Source: CAIYTF01 sp963664845 (GTDB lineage Bacteria > Bacteroidota > Ignavibacteria > Ignavibacteriales > Ignavibacteriaceae). From it: 64,000 nt of DNA. The notes beneath the pieces are model-generated. The model was not told the DNA's origin. It did no database searches and saw only the letters and a program-made list of their open reading frames with translations. Below are positions 25,961 through 34,340 of this stretch, piece by piece (positions within the stretch are counted from its first letter, which is position 1; every line of letters begins with the position of its first letter). Made by a program: the position numbers and the translations under genes. Location of the stretch: assembly GCA_963664845.1 (NCBI GenBank), contig OY761615.1, positions 744,001-808,000 of the forward strand, in the 5' to 3' direction.

Positions 25961-27343
25961 TTATTTTTGTTTTTTATCATATGCTTTCCAGGCAGCGTCC
26001 TGATACCGTTTCACTGCATCAACCGGATCCTGTGCATGGGTGATCCCCCGGCCAACAATTATGGCCTCCGCGCCGCCTTCCACAGCGCTCTCCGGTGTGA
26101 TATAGGACTGACCCAAACCATCTGTCTTGGTTTCGATTTGGACACCCGGCAGCAGCAACATAAATTCAGCGGGAATTTTCCTTCGCAGTGCCTGTATCTC
26201 CGGTACCGAGTTCCCATGCCCAATAAAACCGGACACCTGTTCCCGGTGTTTCTTTCCAATTTCAATTACCCGCCGGGTATAATTCTCTGTTATCAGGTTA
26301 TCCTTCGCCGACATTTTTGCCAGAAGGAATGAGCTCCTTCCCGTAATGCCGCCAAACAGACCGTCAAGAATTGCCTCGCCTGCAATCATATGCACGGTCA
26401 CAAAATCCGCCCAGTCCGCAATACGGTAAATACCACTACGGTATTGCATCCGAACCGTGTTTCCAATATCCGCGAATTTTCGGTCCTCAAATATCATAAT
26501 GCCTTTTGCAGCACATAACGACTGTAAATCCTTAATAACCGCAGGGGAAAAATCCTTCATGATATCCATGTGGGTTTTCACCATTGCTATATGGTCAGCA
26601 GTCCGTTCCAGAAGTGCGAAAAATTCTTTTGCTGTTTCCACGTCAAGAGAAAGGATAACATTGGACTTCTTCTTTTGGATGGTATCTCTCAGCCTTTGTG
26701 TGAGTGCGTTAGCGGCGGAAACGGATTCCTGCACCGGTTTCCCCAGTGCAGATTTTTTCAAAAATTGCTCCACTTTCATCACATCTTCCTGACTGAGCAG
26801 GCTGTGATCGAATAATATTTTGATCACCTCTTCAATGGTACAAAACGCATAAAGCGGGAAGCCATGTTGTTGCCGGAAATCGTTTCGCACAGCACGACGG
26901 TCAACAATGACTGCCGATGCTGCAATTTGCATTCCGGCTTGTTCCAGCACTGCTTTTGTTTCAAGAATACTCTCGCCGGAAGTGACTATGTCTTCAATGA
27001 GCAGGCACTCATCGCCCTCATCGTACTCCCCAATTATGGCATCCTTTGAACCGTATGCTTTCTCTTCTTTTCGCGGAATAAGCATTGGTTTGCCTGTGTA
27101 GATGGAGAATGCAGAAGCAATTGGGATGCCGGCATAGGGCACACCAACAATTCTTTTATAGTTTTGATTTTCGGGGATTACATCGGATAACAATTTAGAC
27201 AGGGATTCAAGGAGGTCAGGATAAGAGACAATTTGGCGAAGGTTAATATAAAATGGAGAAGTGATACCGCTTTTAAGAGTAAACTCTCCAAACCTGATTG
27301 CCCCGGTCTCGAACAATCGTATTATAAAATTTTGTTTAGTCAT
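25961..27343 (-). CDS. Bifunctional UMP synthase (PyrE-PyrF fusion)
   Basis: Joins orotate phosphoribosyltransferase (residues ~1-190) and OMP decarboxylase (~215-460) in one 460-aa chain, in the eukaryotic order. The PyrE part shows SGITSPFYINLRQIVSYP, VGVPYAGIPIASA, and the PRPP loop CLLIEDIVTSGESI. The PyrF part has the catalytic FEDRKFADIGNTV and later LLPGVQIETKTDGLGQ and AIIVGRGI, resembling the eukaryotic decarboxylase class rather than E. coli PyrF. It overlaps pyrC by eight bases. Together with pyrB, pyrC, pyrD and pyrK it completes UMP synthesis from carbamoyl phosphate. Confidence 0.93.
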   Translation of the reverse strand: MTKQNFIIRLFETGAIRFGEFTLKSGITSPFYINLRQIVSYPDLLESLSKLLSDVIPENQNYKRIVGVPYAGIPIASAFSIYTGKPMLIPRKEEKAYGSKDAIIGEYDEGDECLLIEDIVTSGESILETKAVLEQAGMQIAASAVIVDRRAVRNDFRQQHGFPLYAFCTIEEVIKILFDHSLLSQEDVMKVEQFLKKSALGKPVQESVSAANALTQRLRDTIQKKKSNVILSLDVETAKEFFALLERTADHIAMVKTHMDIMKDFSPAVIKDLQSLCAAKGIMIFEDRKFADIGNTVRMQYRSGIYRIADWADFVTVHMIAGEAILDGLFGGITGRSSFLLAKMSAKDNLITENYTRRVIEIGKKHREQVSGFIGHGNSVPEIQALRRKIPAEFMLLLPGVQIETKTDGLGQSYITPESAVEGGAEAIIVGRGITHAQDPVDAVKRYQDAAWKAYDKKQK

Positions 27344-28631
27344 ACGTCACTTCCTGCCCTTGGGGCTGTTTTTCTTCACCATTAACAAATGTCGTAACTA
27401 CTTTGCCTTTTAGCACCATGCCTTCATAAGGCGAATATTTTGCTTTTGAATGAAAATCACTTGGGGACACCTGCCAGAAAACATCGGGATCAACAACAGT
27501 AAGGTCTGCGAACCAACCCGGTTTCAGTTCCCCACGTTTAGTTGTCCTCATTATTTTTGCGGGATTACCGCTGGTCAGTTGAGCGATACGTTCCAGGGAA
27601 ATGTCCTGTTGGGTCAGATGCCGGTTAATAAGAAGCGGGAGGGTTGTTTCCAATCCGGGGAAACCTGACGGTGCTTTACGGTAATTCAATTGCTTTTCGG
27701 TGAGTCCGTGCGGGGCATGATCGGAGCCAACCGTATCTACTATTCCGTCGATCACGGCGCCCATCAGCGCATCAGCATCCTCCTGCAAACGCAGCGGCGG
27801 ATTAACTTTTCCGAAGTTGCCGGCACGTTCCAATACTTTTTCATTAAGGAAGAGATGATGCGGTGTCACTTCACAAAACAGGGGAAAATCACCGTGCTGT
27901 TTGTACTCCCGTATCAGTTCCATCTCTTCGCGTGTGGAAACGTGAAGCACCAGAATGGAATTGCCAACTTCGGCTGCCAGCTTCAAAACCAATTTCACCG
28001 CTTTATAGGCGCACTTCCTGTCCCTTATGGTAGAGTGATGAAGAACTGAATCAAAGCTGTGATCAGTAAATTGCTTTTCCCTTGATTCGATACAGGAATG
28101 AAGTTCGCAGTGGGTCAGTATTGGTTTATCAAATTCTTTGGCAAGTTGAAATATTTTTTTTAACTGGTGTTCATCACTTAACACTTCGTTCGAACTTGAA
28201 GATGCAAGAAATACTTTTATCCCAGCTATCCGTCCTTCTTCCAGCATGAGCCGCAAGTTATCATAATTATGCGGTGTAGCACCAGCATACATTCCGTAGT
28301 TGACCAATGATTTTTCTGCTGCCTTTCGTTTCAAGGCAAGACGTTCGGGTGAATCGGTAGGCGGTATGGTATTGGGCATGTCGAACACCGTGGTGACGCC
28401 ACCAGCCAAAGCCGCTTTGCTTGCAGAGACCCAGTCCTCTTTATACGATTGTTCCATATCCCTGATATGGGTATGCAGATCGATCATTCCGGGAATGACT
28501 ATTTTGCCTTGCAAATCGTGTTCAGTATCAGCGGGGAAAAGTATAGAGCCAGTACTTTCTATGTACTCATTGTTGATGAGCAGGTTGAGGAGGGTGCCGT
28601 TGAAATTGCAGTTCTTTAAAAGCTTTTTCAT
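27336..28631 (-). CDS. pyrC: Dihydroorotase
   Basis: Zinc amidohydrolase that cyclises carbamoyl aspartate. It has 431 aa, class I length. The metal-site motif is IDLHTHIRD near residue 62; the Lys in GIKVFLASS is the likely carboxylated ligand position, THCE and LHVSTREEM supply further ligands, and GSDHAPHG the catalytic Asp. The start at 28631 follows AAAAAGG; the 19 codons upstream in frame do not look like part of the protein. It is first of a minus-strand unit with UMP synthase and purH, divergent from pyrBIDK. Confidence 0.93.
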   Translation of the reverse strand: MKKLLKNCNFNGTLLNLLINNEYIESTGSILFPADTEHDLQGKIVIPGMIDLHTHIRDMEQSYKEDWVSASKAALAGGVTTVFDMPNTIPPTDSPERLALKRKAAEKSLVNYGMYAGATPHNYDNLRLMLEEGRIAGIKVFLASSSSNEVLSDEHQLKKIFQLAKEFDKPILTHCELHSCIESREKQFTDHSFDSVLHHSTIRDRKCAYKAVKLVLKLAAEVGNSILVLHVSTREEMELIREYKQHGDFPLFCEVTPHHLFLNEKVLERAGNFGKVNPPLRLQEDADALMGAVIDGIVDTVGSDHAPHGLTEKQLNYRKAPSGFPGLETTLPLLINRHLTQQDISLERIAQLTSGNPAKIMRTTKRGELKPGWFADLTVVDPDVFWQVSPSDFHSKAKYSPYEGMVLKGKVVTTFVNGEEKQPQGQEVTYD

Positions 28632-29243
28632 AAACCTTTTTAGTGGTAGACAGAAACCTAAGCTTTTTTTATTTAATAAAAAAGTCAATTTTAAATATTA
28701 AATGAAATTAATATGGCTTTTTTAAATATTTATTAAGGCAATCTTGCATATTACCTAATTTATTTCTTATTATAGCAAATCAACTTTTTACCTTTTCTGA
28801 GCAATGAAGAAGCACAACAAGAAGATACCGGACATAAATCGAATGGAAAGCAATGGCAAGAACACGAGCCTGTAGTTCTGTCGCCTTTCCACCCCCTGAA
28901 AAAACTGTTTTCCATGCATTCCTATCTTTATTCCGAAATTTCTTCCTGACACTTCAATTTTCCTCAAACTATTTAACCGATGCCGCGTTTAGCTGTTTGC
29001 CCATTGCGTTCCCGATCAGTGAGAATCCATCCCTTCCGTATATTTTCAACAAGTTCCATAATTTTTTAAAGTATTCATTGCAAAGGTTGCAACGTCAAAA
29101 CATACTGAAGGAGAAAATACGACAGTACATTGCTGAAAAACTACCAATCACTGTCTGCTCTTTCCACCTGCAACAATTCTCTTATTTAACTTCAACAAAC
29201 AAAAACTTTAACCCCCTTTTTATTAATAAACCAACAGGTAATT
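28632..29243. promoter_or_regulatory. Divergent pyrC / pyrBIDK control region
   Basis: This 612-bp AT-rich region separates the two halves of the pyrimidine pathway and must contain both promoters. A 149-codon plus-strand frame over 28853-29302 runs out of frame into pyrB and has no family resemblance or ribosome site, so I do not count it. I see no pyrimidine attenuator or conserved operator. Confidence 0.4.
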
Positions 29244-30152
29244 ATGAAGCACGTAATCTCCATGAGGGATCTCACGAGTGCAGATATTCTTGCACTGCTT
29301 GAGATCGCTGAGAAAATCGAAAAAAATGAGATTCAGCCAGACATTTCCTCCAAGGTGGCTGCCCTGCTTTTCTATGAACCGTCAACCCGGACCATCTTCT
29401 CTTTTGATACTGCGGTCAAACGGATGCAGGGAAAAACGATCATCATGGCAGGCTCCGAATCTTCATCGGTGAAAAAAGGCGAATCATTTTCCGATACCGT
29501 AAACGTTGTCCGGCAATATGCGGATATAATGATAATCCGTTCGGTGGTCGAAGGTGCGGCGAGATATGCCTCTGAACTGCTTGACATCCCGGTAGTGAAT
29601 GCCGGCGACGGAAGCAACCAGCACCCCACGCAAACCCTGCTTGATATGTACTCCATCAAGAAAACTCAGGGCACACTGGAAGGACTAAACATCGCTCTCG
29701 TCGGTGATCTGAGGTTTGGAAGGACCATCCACTCCCTGGTATATGGACTGGCACATTTTGGTGTCACCTTCTATCTGGTCTCCCCACGCCATCTGAAATT
29801 GCCCGATTATATTCGAAATGACAAAACTCTTTCCAAAGTGAATTTTATTGAGTCTAATGAGCTTCCTGAGATCATCCATAAGCTCGATGTTATGTATGTA
29901 ACCCGTGTACAAAAGGAACGGTTCGCTGATCCGGTCGAATATGAACAGGTGAAAAACAGTTATCAGATAACCAACTCCCTTTTTCAGCACAATATGCCAA
30001 AAGACACATTCAAGATTCTTCATCCCCTCCCCCGCGTAAACGAAATAAGCACGGACGTGGATTCGACAAAATATGCCTACTATTTCCAACAGGCCAAAAA
30101 CGGGCTCTATATACGGCAGGCAATCATTGCAAAATTATTGGGAGCAATCTGA
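29244..30152 (+). CDS. pyrB: Aspartate carbamoyltransferase catalytic chain
   Basis: Condenses carbamoyl phosphate with aspartate. It has 302 aa, normal. The carbamoyl phosphate site is FYEPSTRTIFSFDTA near residue 50, aspartate binding is in GDGSNQHPTQTLLDMYSI, and HPLPRVNEI is near the C-terminus. ACAGG precedes the start. It is followed after one base by pyrI, so a class B holoenzyme with regulatory chains, subject to nucleotide feedback, is expected. Confidence 0.95.
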   Translation: MKHVISMRDLTSADILALLEIAEKIEKNEIQPDISSKVAALLFYEPSTRTIFSFDTAVKRMQGKTIIMAGSESSSVKKGESFSDTVNVVRQYADIMIIRSVVEGAARYASELLDIPVVNAGDGSNQHPTQTLLDMYSIKKTQGTLEGLNIALVGDLRFGRTIHSLVYGLAHFGVTFYLVSPRHLKLPDYIRNDKTLSKVNFIESNELPEIIHKLDVMYVTRVQKERFADPVEYEQVKNSYQITNSLFQHNMPKDTFKILHPLPRVNEISTDVDSTKYAYYFQQAKNGLYIRQAIIAKLLGAI

Positions 30153-30153
30153 C

Positions 30154-30627
30154 ATGAAAGAATTAAAAGTTGACGCGATAAAAGACGGAACGGTTATTGA
30201 TCATATTCCGTCAGGAAAAGTACTGAAGCTTATTGAGATATTGAACATAACCGAAAATGACCAGCTCATGATCGGGACGCACCTCACCAGCAAAAAATTC
30301 GGGCACAAGGATATAATAAAAATTGAAAACCGTGAGTTTTCCAAGCATGAGATTGACCTCATTTCGCTCATAGCACCCACGGCAACCTTTGTTACCATCC
30401 GTAATTTTGAAACGGTTGACAAAAGTACCGTTCAGCTTCCCGAGGTGATTGAGCGGCTTATCAAATGCCCAAACCCGACTTGTATAACAAACAACGAAAC
30501 GATGACCACGCTCTTTCAGGTGCAGGAAAATTCTCCCATCCGGGTCAGATGCAATTATTGCGAACGCGTGTACACCATCGATGACATAAATAAATTCATT
30601 AATCCGGCGCAGCAACATGATTCATAA
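30154..30627 (+). CDS. pyrI: Aspartate carbamoyltransferase regulatory chain
   Basis: Regulatory subunit of 157 aa that binds CTP/ATP and tethers PyrB trimers. The N-terminal allosteric domain reads KELKVDAIKDGTVIDHIPSGKVLKL. The C-terminal zinc domain has four Cys in CPNPTC and CNYC, the structural zinc site. The start at 30154 lies one base after the pyrB stop; upstream codons in frame lie inside pyrB. Its 3' end overlaps pyrD by 11 bases. Confidence 0.95.
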   Translation: MKELKVDAIKDGTVIDHIPSGKVLKLIEILNITENDQLMIGTHLTSKKFGHKDIIKIENREFSKHEIDLISLIAPTATFVTIRNFETVDKSTVQLPEVIERLIKCPNPTCITNNETMTTLFQVQENSPIRVRCNYCERVYTIDDINKFINPAQQHDS

Positions 30628-31534
30628 CCCGCTTTCTGTTTCATTCTTTGGGAAACCGGCACAGTCGCCGCTGGTGCTGGCCTCAGGCATTGTTGATGTT
30701 TCCTTTTCGACCATGCTGCGTGCGGTGCATAACGGCTGCGGCATCATCACCACAAAATCACTCACTCTGCAACCCCGCAAAGGTCATGAAGGGCCTGTTG
30801 TGGCAGAATTCCCCGGTGGATTCATAAATTCGGTGGGGCTCAGCAATCCGGGTATTGAAGCCGGTCTGAAAGAGATAGATGATTTTAAGGCTCATTCCGG
30901 CACACCTCTCATCGTGAGCATCTTTTCCGTTTCCACCGACGATTTCGTAAGCATGACAAAGTCCGCCAATGATTCAAGCGCTGATGCAATTGAGCTGAAT
31001 CTCTCCTGCCCCAATGTGTCAGATGAATACGGTGTTCCCTTAGCAGCTTCTAAAGAAAGTGTGTTTGAGATTGTAGGTGAAGTTAAAAAGCATTCACGTC
31101 TTCCCGTGATAGCCAAGCTTTCGCCCAATACCTATAACGTAGCGGAGATTGCCCAATTTGCTGAGAAGGCAGGTGCGGATGCGCTTACACTTATAAATAC
31201 CCTTGGACCAGGAATGGTAATAAATGTTCAGGCACGGAAGCCCGTCATCCTTCACAAGTTTGGCGGCGTCTCAGGCCCGGCAATAAAGCCCATTGCCCTG
31301 AAACTGGTGTATGAGATAAGCAAAAAAGTAAAAATCCCCATCATCGGCACAGGCGGGATAACCACCGCTGATGATTGCATCGAATTCCTGCTGGGCGGCG
31401 CCAAATTCCTGGGAATCGGGACAGCCGTTTATTATGAAGGCATAGAAGTGTTTGAAAAAATAACCGATGGCTTGTTAAACTATTTCGAAGAAAACAATAT
31501 TAATTCACTGGATGGCATTATACCAATTGATTGA
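30617..31534 (+). CDS. pyrD: Dihydroorotate dehydrogenase, class IB catalytic subunit
   Basis: FMN flavoprotein of 305 aa oxidising dihydroorotate. The class I catalytic Cys is in ELNLSCPNV; TTKSLTLQPRKGH and FINSVGLSNPG form the substrate/FMN site, and GTGGITTADDCIEFLLGGA binds FMN phosphate. The soluble heterotetrameric class IB assignment rests on the adjacent pyrK, which passes electrons to NAD+. It overlaps pyrI by 11 bases. Confidence 0.93.
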   Translation: MIHNPLSVSFFGKPAQSPLVLASGIVDVSFSTMLRAVHNGCGIITTKSLTLQPRKGHEGPVVAEFPGGFINSVGLSNPGIEAGLKEIDDFKAHSGTPLIVSIFSVSTDDFVSMTKSANDSSADAIELNLSCPNVSDEYGVPLAASKESVFEIVGEVKKHSRLPVIAKLSPNTYNVAEIAQFAEKAGADALTLINTLGPGMVINVQARKPVILHKFGGVSGPAIKPIALKLVYEISKKVKIPIIGTGGITTADDCIEFLLGGAKFLGIGTAVYYEGIEVFEKITDGLLNYFEENNINSLDGIIPID

Positions 31535-31542
31535 GATATGAG

Positions 31543-32349
31543 ATGATACATTACACCCGCATTATTATTAAACAGATCATTATTGAGACCCCGACGACCA
31601 AAACCTTTGTCTTTCAACAAAAAATTGAAGCAAAGCCGGGACAATTCATTATGATCACCGATTTCGAACATGGGGAAAAACCCTTTTCGCTCTCCGCGGT
31701 TACGGAAAATTCCTTTTCACTGACAATAAAAACGTATGGCAAGTTTTCCGAACACATTAATCAACTCCAAGAAGGCGATATGCTGTATTTCCGCGGACCC
31801 TACGGCAATCATTTTTCTGTTCCGGAAAAAAACAAGAGCATTCTTCTCATTGGCGGCGGCACCGGCATGGCCCCTATCCGTTTTCTGACAAATTATTATT
31901 TGAAGAAGCGGATTAGGATGATCACCGTTATCAATGGTGCCAGGTCCCGGTCGGAGATGCTTTACCGGCGGGAATTCGGCGATTTGAATGTCCGGTATAT
32001 TCCTGTAACCGATGACGGATCAGAAGGGAAAAAACAGACAGCCTCCGAAGCAATGCGCGTGCTCCTTCTGAAAGAGCACTTCGACATGTGCTATATCGCA
32101 GGCCCGGAACCCATGCTGAAAAGTGCTTTCACCATTGCGCAGGATCAGAGATTAAACGGCGAATACCTGCTTGAGCGTTACATGAAATGCGGCGTTGGCA
32201 TTTGTGGAAGCTGTTCCATTGACCCGGCAGGTATAATTCTATGTGTCGACGGCCCAGTCCTTTCAGGTGAAAAGCTGCAGCAACTGACAGAGTTCGGCAG
32301 CTATCACCGCGAAGCAACAGGTGCAAGGGTTGCGTTTGCCGGCACCTAA
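31543..32349 (+). CDS. pyrK: Dihydroorotate dehydrogenase electron-transfer subunit
   Basis: FAD- and 2Fe-2S-containing subunit of 268 aa linking PyrD to NAD+. The FAD motif is KPFSLSAV, the NAD-fold loop ILLIGGGTGMAPIRFL, and the cluster ligands are in KCGVGICGSC with a fourth Cys in IILCVDG. The ATG at 31543 is preferred; the in-frame TTG at 31531 overlaps the pyrD stop and has no better ribosome site. It is last of pyrB-I-D-K and convergent with the next gene at a distance of 11 bp. Confidence 0.93.
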   Translation: MIHYTRIIIKQIIIETPTTKTFVFQQKIEAKPGQFIMITDFEHGEKPFSLSAVTENSFSLTIKTYGKFSEHINQLQEGDMLYFRGPYGNHFSVPEKNKSILLIGGGTGMAPIRFLTNYYLKKRIRMITVINGARSRSEMLYRREFGDLNVRYIPVTDDGSEGKKQTASEAMRVLLLKEHFDMCYIAGPEPMLKSAFTIAQDQRLNGEYLLERYMKCGVGICGSCSIDPAGIILCVDGPVLSGEKLQQLTEFGSYHREATGARVAFAGT

Positions 32350-32360
32350 ACTGTAAGCTA

Positions 32361-32978
32361 TTAAGAACGTATTTTCACCGGTTGTCGGATCAACGTCTTC
32401 AGTTTTGAGGGTTCCGTCTTTTCGGGGTTGTTCAGGTATATCTCGTGATGGAGCCCACGGAGCTCACCAATTGATTTGATATAGGCATGCATTGCTTTTA
32501 TCACTTCAGTCTCAGCCGTGTAGGGCCCCTGGTAGAGTACCTGAACTGCTTTGCCTTCATGGTATTCAGTCAGTGAGATTCCCGGTGCATCTGAAAGTTT
32601 ATTTTTTTTGCAGTAGGCTGCAATACCTTCGCGGACTACATCCTGCGTAACAAAGTCGGGCTGCATTATCATCATGCGCCATTTCCACTCGTCTTTCCGA
32701 TCTGCCGAGAAGAGTTCCATGTTATCGCACCACCAAAGCCCCTCCAGCGGCGGAACGACATAGTCTTTTGCGGGGTCTTTCTTTGATATCAGGAATTTTA
32801 TCGTGTAAGCGACACCATAGAGCAGCGATATCTTTTCTTTGTATTCAGGAGCCGTATTGGGGTCTCCCACACCGTCAATCATGAGGAAGTTAGCCGGCGG
32901 AACATCGATAACAAGAAATTCTTTTGAGGTTTGGCCGAAGAGGGATTTATACTTTTTTTTAAGATCAAGTTTTGCCAT
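32361..32978 (-). CDS. GyrI-like small-molecule-binding protein
   Basis: Free-standing GyrI-like (SOUL/BmrR-effector fold) protein of 205 aa. Features are FLVIDVPPANFLMIDGVGDPN near the N-terminus, DYVVPPLEGLWWCDN with the aromatic pair often seen in the ligand pocket, and GKAVQVLYQGPYTAETE, the repeat-half signature of the fold. It probably binds a hydrophobic or cationic small molecule. It follows an AraC regulator that has its own GyrI-like domain by 14 bp, suggesting a sensor plus accessory binder for the same ligand. Confidence 0.8.
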   Translation of the reverse strand: MAKLDLKKKYKSLFGQTSKEFLVIDVPPANFLMIDGVGDPNTAPEYKEKISLLYGVAYTIKFLISKKDPAKDYVVPPLEGLWWCDNMELFSADRKDEWKWRMMIMQPDFVTQDVVREGIAAYCKKNKLSDAPGISLTEYHEGKAVQVLYQGPYTAETEVIKAMHAYIKSIGELRGLHHEIYLNNPEKTEPSKLKTLIRQPVKIRS

Positions 32979-32992
32979 TACGAAATGTCCTT

Positions 32993-33925
32993 TCAGAGTT
33001 TTTTTACGGGAATGCAGATATCGAAAATGAATTTGTGCTCAGGATCCCGCTGAGGATCGTTGAGACATATTTCATATGACGGGAAGTCCTCCGGGATGAG
33101 ACCATTCTGCGGGAGATACTCCTTATAAAGTTCATTATACGCAGGTGAAATGCCACTTTCCACTCCTTCAAAACGACTGACCATACAGACATAAGCAGGA
33201 ATCGTTTCAATTTCGAAAAAGTCGTCATGAGTGACTGTTTCAGGGATTGTTAGAGCAACTTTATAACGACACTTTGCCGCCGGAGTAATATCCGGATTAT
33301 CCAACGGCATACCAATAAATTTTGTTGCCGGAGAAAAGAGTCCATGCTGATTTGCCCAGACAATGAGTTTTGTGAATGATTGGCCTATTTCACTTGAATA
33401 GCCCCCGGTATGTACCAAAGAAGCAATCCGAAGCGCGGGCATTTGCTGAACGGTTACATTCATATGTATGTTTTCCTTTTGCGAGTCTTGAGTATTATTG
33501 ACTCCGGAAAAATATCCGTTTGCTTTAAGACCTTTTTTACTATTCTTGTTGAGGTTTTGACTATTCTTGCTATTGTCTGCTATCTTTTTGGATTTACCGT
33601 TATAGCGGGCGGGGGGAACGCCAAAATGTTTCTTGAAATTTCTGGAGAACACCGCCTGTGAGGAGTATCCGCATTTTTCGCCCACTTCAATGAGCGGCAT
33701 CAGCGGATTGGAACAGATAAGGTTTGCGGCTTTTTCAAGTCGTATGCGATTGAGATAGCCGGCGGGGGTTTCGTCGGTCAAGGCATAAAAGATCCGGTGA
33801 AAATGGAATTTGGAAAAGGACGCAACTTCCGCCAACACATCCAGATCAATTGGTTCGTCAATATGTTTGTGCAGATACTGGAACACTTTCTGCACCCTGC
33901 GTTCATATTCTGAGATCAGTTTCAC
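32993..33925 (-). CDS. AraC-family regulator with GyrI-like effector domain
   Basis: Transcription factor of 310 aa. The N-terminal AraC double helix-turn-helix covers residues ~8-105 (IDLDVLAEVASFSKFHFHRIFYAL, VGEKCGYSSQAVFSRNFKKHFG). A hydrophilic Asn/Lys/Ser linker (~107-150) leads to a C-terminal GyrI-like effector domain (~153-310). This order is that of Rob/multidrug-response-type regulators. It heads a two-gene unit with the free GyrI-like protein, which is its most plausible target. Confidence 0.88.
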   Translation of the reverse strand: MKLISEYERRVQKVFQYLHKHIDEPIDLDVLAEVASFSKFHFHRIFYALTDETPAGYLNRIRLEKAANLICSNPLMPLIEVGEKCGYSSQAVFSRNFKKHFGVPPARYNGKSKKIADNSKNSQNLNKNSKKGLKANGYFSGVNNTQDSQKENIHMNVTVQQMPALRIASLVHTGGYSSEIGQSFTKLIVWANQHGLFSPATKFIGMPLDNPDITPAAKCRYKVALTIPETVTHDDFFEIETIPAYVCMVSRFEGVESGISPAYNELYKEYLPQNGLIPEDFPSYEICLNDPQRDPEHKFIFDICIPVKKL

Positions 33926-33992
33926 AACAACATCCCCCTTCCGTATATCGCTCTCTCAGCCAAACTGGCCTTTCCCAAAATCATCTTACGTT

Positions 33993-34340
33993 TTATCCCG
34001 GAGGCCAGGTCATCTTTCTGCCGCCAAGCACATGAAGGTGGAGATGCTCCACTTCCTGCCCACCGTCGGGTCCGCAGTTGATAACAATGCGGAAGCCGCT
34101 TTCATTCAGACCTGCTTCTGCCGCCACCTGATTTGCAGCATCAAACAACTTACCCAGCAAAGCTGCGTCCTCGCTGCCTTTAACATCGCTGACACGGGGA
34201 ATTGCCCTCTTTGGTATTACGAGAATATGTACCGGGGCTTTGGGACTGATATCCTTAAAAGCCAGAACATCATCGTTCTCGAATACTATGTTCGCGGGAA
34301 TTTCTTTCCGGATGATCTTGTCAAAAATGGTTTCACTCAT
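33993..34340 (-). CDS. HIT-family (HinT-like) nucleotide hydrolase
   Basis: Histidine-triad protein of 115 aa, the size of HinT, a purine nucleoside phosphoramidase. Motifs are FDKIIRKEIPANIVFEND at the N-terminus, KAPVHILVIPK, and the triad EHLHLHVLGGR near the C-terminus. It overlaps the upstream NtrC-type regulator by eight bases and closes the meaB-regulator unit. Confidence 0.92.
   Translation of the reverse strand: MSETIFDKIIRKEIPANIVFENDDVLAFKDISPKAPVHILVIPKRAIPRVSDVKGSEDAALLGKLFDAANQVAAEAGLNESGFRIVINCGPDGGQEVEHLHLHVLGGRKMTWPPG

Noticed and set aside
28853..29302. 149-codon plus-strand frame in the pyr control region
   Set aside because: No ribosome site or family resemblance, and it runs out of frame into pyrB.
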